9,911 bases of DNA from NCBI GenBank assembly GCA_003510345.1, contig DOMW01000198.1:4014-13924 (forward strand), given 5' to 3'. Origin of the DNA: Clostridiales bacterium (lineage in GTDB: Bacteria; Bacillota; Clostridia; Christensenellales; Christensenellaceae). The notes under the pieces are model-generated. The model had not been told where the DNA came from, did not search any database, and was given only the letters and a program-made list of their open reading frames with translations. The position numbers and the translations under genes are program-made. Below, one piece after another: positions 6,671-9,911 of the stretch (positions are counted from its first letter, which is position 1; every line of letters starts with the position of its first letter).

Positions 6671-6685
6671 CTAGGGAAGCACTAA
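6605..6685 (+). pseudogene. Truncated IS3-family OrfA (transposase) relic
   Basis: A 26-codon frame begins with MNKRYDKQFKEKAV, the typical N-terminus of the helix-turn-helix OrfA protein of IS3-family insertion sequences. GAGAGGTG (6593-6600) lies 4 nt before the ATG. After Val14 (about 6646) the similarity ends, and the frame runs into unrelated sequence and a TAA at 6683. The normal protein is about 90-100 residues, so more than 80% is missing, and no OrfB or DDE domain is present. About 55-60 bp between the left copy of the GTGGTATA repeat and the ATG is a plausible distance from an IS left end. A possible imperfect inverted end pairs GAGGAGAGT (6551-6559) with AATCTCCAC (6650-6658). The fragment is presumably non-functional. 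Confidence 0.55.
6664..6672 (+). promoter_or_regulatory. Candidate extended -10 promoter for the fliP operon
   Basis: TG-G-TATACT (TG 6664-6665, -10 6667-6672) is an extended -10 element. The best upstream partner, GGTACA at 6643-6648, is poor and lies in the IS relic. Transcription would start near 6679, about 77 nt before the fliP TTG. I see no sigma-D (TAAA...GCCGATAA) or sigma-54 type flagellar promoter here. Confidence 0.35.
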
Positions 6686-6755
6686 TTAATGTGTGGTTCA
6701 TTTTAATCAGCGCTTACCTAAGTGCAGAATTGCTCGCAGGGGGTCTTGTAGCGTT

Positions 6756-7535
6756 TTGAAAAAAAAGAAAGCAATACTTTTTACCGTTATACTCGTACTT
6801 TGTATTGTAATTCTAAGCAGTTGCGCCGCGGATACGGAAGGAACCGCGGGCGAGGAAGAAGAGGGTGTGCTTTCCGAGTTAATTGGCAGCAGGTCGCAAA
6901 GCCTTCAGCTCGTGGGTCTTCTCACCATATTAAGCCTTGCGCCTTCCATATTGATCATGATGTCCGGTTTTGTGCGCATCGTGATCGTGTTTTCGTTCAC
7001 AAGAAACGCGCTTGGCTTGCAGCAAATGCCGCCAAACCAGGTAATCGTCGTGCTGGCGCTGTTCGTGACATTTTTTGTGATGGCGCCTACCTATACCCAA
7101 ATTATGGACAACGCGATAGAGCCGTATATAGCGGAAGAGATCACGTTTGAAGAAGCGCAGGAAGCCGCCGAAGCCCCGATACGCGAATTTATGCTCGCGA
7201 ACACCCGGAGAGCTGACCTCAATATGTTCATCGGTTTTTTGGGCGAAGAGGAGGTGGCGGAGATCGAGACGCTGGACGACGTGCCTATGACGACGGTTAT
7301 CCCGGCGTTTTTGACGAGCGAGCTTAAAACGGCGATGGTCATTGGGTTCTTCATTTACATCCCGTTTATTGTGATAGACATGGTGGTGGCAAGTACGCTC
7401 ATGGCTATGGGTATGATGATGCTGCCGCCCGTTACGATATCCCTGCCGTTTAAGGTACTGCTTTTTATATTGATCGACGGGTGGAGCCTGACTATGCAGA
7501 CGCTGATCTCCGGCTTCAACGTGCCGGGCGGGTAA
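6756..7535 (+). CDS. fliP: Flagellar type III export gate protein FliP
   Basis: FliP forms, with FliQ and FliR, the helical core of the flagellar export gate in the inner membrane. Length is 259 residues from TTG 6756. The family signatures are plain: FVRIVIVFSFTRNALG (72-87) followed by QQMPPNQV (89-96), and the C-terminal IPAFLTSELKTAMVIGFFIY (182-201) before a helix ending in MMLPP (221-225). Start: the frame is open back to a GTG at 6693, but that region has no ribosome binding site. TTG 6756 follows AGGGGG (6738-6743, 12-nt spacer) and opens a textbook signal peptide (KKKK, then a hydrophobic run). The signal ends in Leu20-Ser-Ser-Cys23, a lipobox-like sequence, followed by an acidic Glu-rich segment. 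fliO is not upstream; the gene follows an IS relic. fliQ begins 97 nt downstream. Confidence 0.93.
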   Translation: MKKKKAILFTVILVLCIVILSSCAADTEGTAGEEEEGVLSELIGSRSQSLQLVGLLTILSLAPSILIMMSGFVRIVIVFSFTRNALGLQQMPPNQVIVVLALFVTFFVMAPTYTQIMDNAIEPYIAEEITFEEAQEAAEAPIREFMLANTRRADLNMFIGFLGEEEVAEIETLDDVPMTTVIPAFLTSELKTAMVIGFFIYIPFIVIDMVVASTLMAMGMMMLPPVTISLPFKVLLFILIDGWSLTMQTLISGFNVPGG

Positions 7536-7542
7536 TCATGTA

Positions 7543-7576
7543 GCCGCTGATCAAATAGCGCGGCCACCTTATGGCC
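7543..7576 (+). promoter_or_regulatory. Overlapping hairpins in the fliP-fliQ gap
   Basis: GCCGC (7543-7547) can pair with GCGGC (7560-7564), and GGCCA (7562-7566) with TGGCC (7572-7576, loop CCTTA). The two compete for 7562-7564. The nearest T-run (7587-7590) is about 10 nt beyond the second stem, so this is at best a weak terminator or an RNA-processing site. Such a long gap inside a fliPQR cluster is unusual. Confidence 0.3.
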
Positions 7577-7632
7577 CGGCATTAAATTTTATGCGGAGGA
7601 GTTGATGGCATATCGATCAAGCAACGATTATC

Positions 7633-7881
7633 ATGATCATGCAGGACGCGATTTATACAATACTGGAAGTCTCGCTGCCGGCGATTCTGGTCGGCCTGGT
7701 GATCGGCCTTATGATCTCCATTTTTCAGGCCGCTACGCAGGTGAATGAACAGACGCTGACTTTCGTTCCCAAGATCGTGGGTATTTTTGTCGCCATACTG
7801 ATCTTTGGGGGGATGATGGTGACCAACCTTACGGATTTTGGGTACAGGGTATACGAGTATGCCTTAATGGCTGTGGCGTGA
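7633..7881 (+). CDS. fliQ: Flagellar type III export gate protein FliQ (start uncertain)
   Basis: FliQ is a two-helix membrane subunit packing around FliP in the export gate. The 82-residue frame has the family core: hydrophobic helix ~10-30 ending in GLMISIFQAATQVNEQTL (25-42), then FVPKIVGIFVAILIFGG (44-60). It is a few residues shorter than the usual 85-90. ATG 7633 has no ribosome binding site. The good one (GGAGGA, 7595-7600) serves ATG 7605, which is one reading frame off. In the fliQ frame the codons from 7612 read IDQATII and run into Met7633, looking like a genuine FliQ N-terminus, with a TGA at 7603-7605 just upstream. A one-base indel near 7606-7611, or initiation at ATC/ATT, would explain this. 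fliR follows after 10 nt. Confidence 0.88.
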   Translation: MIMQDAIYTILEVSLPAILVGLVIGLMISIFQAATQVNEQTLTFVPKIVGIFVAILIFGGMMVTNLTDFGYRVYEYALMAVA

Positions 7882-7891
7882 GAGAGGTTCC

Positions 7892-8689
7892 ATGTTTGAT
7901 ATCATAAGTGCGCTCTATTATCACTGGGACGTATTCCTGCTGCTCTTCCTCAGGGTATCGGGCCTTGTTTTTAATTCGCCTGTTTTCGGCCGGCAAAACA
8001 TACCGATGATGGCTAAAATAGGCTACTGCGCGGTGGTGGCGGGCATGTTTTATTTGTCTATTCCGCAGGTAAACGGGCTGGTGATCGATTATAACGACGA
8101 TTTGCTTACGTATGTGCTGCTTTGCGTCACGGAACTATTGTTTGGCATGATACTGGGGTTTGTGCTCAATCTGTTTATTACCATATCGTTTACCGCGGGG
8201 CAGATCATCGATATGCAAATGGGTTTTGGTATGGTGAACGCGTTTGACGTGCAGAGCAACCTGAGCGTTCCCGTGACGGGCAACCTTTTGAATATCATCA
8301 TGATGATCGTTTTCTTTGTGGCGAACGGGCATTTGCGGCTTATACAAATGATGTATAACACAATGTATGCCATACCCATCGGGCAGGTGGCGTTTAACCC
8401 CACTCTTTTGGGGCCGGTCGCGATAAAATTATTTATCGATGCTTTTTTGCTTGCCGCCATTGTGGCGATGCCCATTATCGGGTCGGGGCTTTTGGCGGAA
8501 GCGTGCTTTGGCATTTTGATGCGGGTGGTGCCGCAGATGAACGCGTTTTCCATAGGGATGCCCATAAAGATCATACTCGGTTTCTTTGTGCTTTCCGCAG
8601 TGATCCCTGTGTATGTTTATTTTACAGGCAGTATTTTTAACCAGATGTTTACCGGATTGGACCAGATGTTTGTGGCGTTGATGGGCTAA
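7892..8689 (+). CDS. fliR: Flagellar type III export gate protein FliR
   Basis: FliR completes the FliP5-FliQ4-FliR1 export gate in the membrane. The 265-residue length is normal, with several membrane helices throughout. Conserved blocks are AGQIIDMQMGFGMVNAFDVQ (102-121), the PVTGNLLN region (127-134) leading to NGHLRLIQ (145-152), and RVVPQMNAFSIGMPIKI (211-227). AGAGG (7883-7887) lies 4 nt before the ATG, so coupling to fliQ (10-nt gap) is likely. FlhB is a separate gene 28 nt downstream; in some clostridia FliR and FlhB are fused, which is not the case here. Confidence 0.95.
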   Translation: MFDIISALYYHWDVFLLLFLRVSGLVFNSPVFGRQNIPMMAKIGYCAVVAGMFYLSIPQVNGLVIDYNDDLLTYVLLCVTELLFGMILGFVLNLFITISFTAGQIIDMQMGFGMVNAFDVQSNLSVPVTGNLLNIIMMIVFFVANGHLRLIQMMYNTMYAIPIGQVAFNPTLLGPVAIKLFIDAFLLAAIVAMPIIGSGLLAEACFGILMRVVPQMNAFSIGMPIKIILGFFVLSAVIPVYVYFTGSIFNQMFTGLDQMFVALMG

Positions 8690-8717
8690 GCCGTATGGAA
8701 AAGTGAGGTGATGACGC

Positions 8718-9782
8718 GTGGCGGATGACGGCGGTACCGGCGAAAGAACCGAGGAGGCAACCCCTAAAAAACGGGAGGACGCCAGAAAAGAAGGCAACGT
8801 ATTAAAAAGCCAGGAGCTGGTCACCGTGGGGTCGCTGCTCATTGTGTTTGCCGCTTTACGGGCGCTTACGCCCATGCTGGCGGAAAACCTGATGCAGGGC
8901 ACGCGGGGGTATCTGCTGCTCACATCGACAGAGCTTTCGTCTTCTACAGTTATGGCGTATGCGCAGGATGTGATGCTGGGCTTTCTTCAGGTTATGCTGC
9001 CGCTCTTTGGCATCGCGCTTGTGGCGGGGGTGATGCTCAATATGGTGCAGACCGGTTTCTTGTTTTCCACAAAAGCGATGGGTATTAAAATGAGCCGCCT
9101 AAACCCGATAGAAGGGTTTAAGCGCATGTTTTCCGTCCGCACGTTTTTTGAGCTGGGAAAATCGATACTGAAAACGCTTTTGATCGGTGTGATCATTTAT
9201 ATGCAGATCACGAGTAACATGACGGTCTTTCCCGGCCTGATGAGCAGTAATTACCCCGGCGCCATACAGCAGATCGCGGAAATGATATTCAACGCCGCGT
9301 TTATGATATGCGGGGTGCTCGCCGCCATTGCCGCGCTCGATTTTTTCTTTCAGCGCTGGAAATACAACAAGGACCTGCGCATGAGCAAATATGAAATTAA
9401 AATGGAGATGAAGCAGCAGGAGGGCGACCCACAGGTCAAGGGGAAAATAAGGCAGAAGCAGCGTGAGATGTCCACGATGCGCATGATGCAGGATGTACCG
9501 GACGCGGATGTAGTTATCACCAACCCGACGGAGTATGCCGTGGCATTAAAATATGACGAAAAAGTGGGGGACGCGCCGATGGTCGTCGCTAAGGGCAAAG
9601 ATAAAATCGCGCAGAAAATCAAAGAGATCGCGGGAGAACACAATATCGAAATCGTGGAAGATAAACCGCTTGCGCGCAGCCTGTACGCGTACTGCGAGAT
9701 AGGGGATTTTATCCCGGTGGAGCTGTACCAGGCGGTGGCGCAGATACTCGCGCAGGTGTTTAAAGCAAAGGGGAGGCGGTAG
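8718..9782 (+). CDS. flhB: Flagellar export switch protein FlhB
   Basis: FlhB wraps around the export gate and switches secretion from rod/hook to filament substrates after autocleavage of its cytoplasmic domain. Length is 354 residues. The N-terminus GERTEEATPKKREDARKEG (8-26) is the family hallmark; four membrane helices follow up to about 210. The cytoplasmic domain begins with RWKYNKDLRMSKYEIKME (213-230). The cleavage motif reads Asn269-Pro270-Thr271-Glu272 instead of NPTH; the flanks (DADVVITNPTEYAVALKYD, 262-280) and the APMVVAKG segment (286-293) are otherwise typical. The start is GTG 8718, with GAGGTG (8705-8710) 7 nt upstream. It is the last recognisable gene of the cluster in the window; flhA, often next, does not begin within the 129 nt that follow. 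Confidence 0.96.
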   Translation: MADDGGTGERTEEATPKKREDARKEGNVLKSQELVTVGSLLIVFAALRALTPMLAENLMQGTRGYLLLTSTELSSSTVMAYAQDVMLGFLQVMLPLFGIALVAGVMLNMVQTGFLFSTKAMGIKMSRLNPIEGFKRMFSVRTFFELGKSILKTLLIGVIIYMQITSNMTVFPGLMSSNYPGAIQQIAEMIFNAAFMICGVLAAIAALDFFFQRWKYNKDLRMSKYEIKMEMKQQEGDPQVKGKIRQKQREMSTMRMMQDVPDADVVITNPTEYAVALKYDEKVGDAPMVVAKGKDKIAQKIKEIAGEHNIEIVEDKPLARSLYAYCEIGDFIPVELYQAVAQILAQVFKAKGRR

Positions 9783-9911
9783 GCAACTGCTGATCAATGC
9801 AGAAGGTTTGTTTATGCCCTAGTTAGAGGAGCGGGATTTGAACCCGCCCCTGCACTGCTATTAAAAAGGAAACACTTTACACCGTGGATAGGTATGACGC
9901 TGCCGCTGGGC
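9783..9911. other. Region after flhB with no recognised gene
   Basis: No coding region can be supported. The minus strand is open from the window edge to a TAA at 9812-9814 (33 codons), but it reads through the T-arm-like hairpin in the artefactual way tRNA genes do (AGSNPA-type peptide), so it is not called. A weak CTGC/GCAG inverted repeat (9787-9790 with 9799-9802) lacks a T-run and is not a terminator. Confidence 0.4.
9827..9851 (-). ncRNA. tRNA T-arm-like hairpin (partial tRNA or tRNA-derived relic)
   Basis: On the minus strand GCGGG-TTCAAAT-CCCGC forms a perfect 5-bp T-stem with a canonical TTCRANY T-loop. The stem extends to 9 bp as AGGGGCGGG/CCCGCTCCT. One pair is a G-U only on the minus strand and a mismatch on the plus strand, so an RNA would be transcribed from the minus strand. 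The tRNA 3' end would continue as TCCTCTA-A without an encoded CCA. A matching 5' acceptor strand (TAGAGGA) is not in the window. A D-loop-like GCCCAGCGGCAG lies at the extreme edge (9900-9911), but I could not fit a sound anticodon arm between them. It may be a truncated tRNA, an attachment-site duplicate or chance. Confidence 0.35.

Noticed and set aside
6693..6755. 21-residue N-terminal extension of FliP from GTG 6693
   Set aside because: No ribosome binding site is present and the extension is non-homologous. A typical signal peptide begins at TTG 6756.
6458..6755. Sigma-D or sigma-54 flagellar promoter before fliP
   Set aside because: No TAAA-N15-GCCGATAA or GG-N10-GC arrangement was found; only extended -10 sigma-A type elements are seen.

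Overview
The window looks like chromosomal DNA of an anaerobic member of the Clostridia (Bacillota). This is inferred from [FeFe]-hydrogenase maturases, a ferredoxin-domain aldo/keto reductase, sigma-A style promoters, strong purine-rich ribosome binding sites and a flagellar export cluster in Gram-positive order. I cannot name the genus. Positions 1 to about 1440 are visibly AT-rich, and the rest is GC-rich with G/C-ending codons.

Layout: (1) 24-1112, minus: a zinc-ribbon membrane protein of unknown function with its own promoter. (2) 1113-1457: a divergent intergenic region with two good sigma-A promoters facing opposite ways. On the plus side it holds a ~120-nt leader that can fold either as a 12-bp helix or as a rho-independent terminator. 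(3) 1458-4050, plus: hydG-hydF, two of the three [FeFe]-hydrogenase H-cluster maturases, as a tight operon. (4) 4134-5919, plus: a cyclophilin with its own near-consensus promoter, then an unusual aldo/keto reductase fused to a two-cluster ferredoxin domain. (5) 5924-6457, minus: family I inorganic pyrophosphatase, convergent with the reductase. (6) 6458-6755: a relic of an IS3-type insertion sequence bracketed by an 8-bp direct repeat, and a candidate promoter. (7) 6756-9782, plus: fliP-fliQ-fliR-flhB, the membrane core of the flagellar type III export gate. (8) 9783-9911: no gene seen except a minus-strand hairpin resembling a tRNA T-arm.

HydG makes the Fe(CO)(CN) synthon from tyrosine, and HydF is the scaffold GTPase that assembles and delivers the 2Fe subcluster. 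HydE and the hydrogenase itself are not here. FliP, FliQ and FliR build the export gate, and FlhB is the substrate-specificity switch. Neither fliO nor flhA is beside them within the window.

The strongest candidate for something undescribed is the hydG leader: a promoter, a GNRA hairpin, a long helix and an intrinsic terminator sharing strands with that helix, ending at the hydG ribosome binding site. Also notable are a fliQ start out of frame with its ribosome binding site, an NPTE motif in FlhB in place of NPTH, a lipobox-like signal in FliP, a degenerate G4 motif in HydF, and an aldo/keto reductase lacking most of the usual catalytic tetrad.
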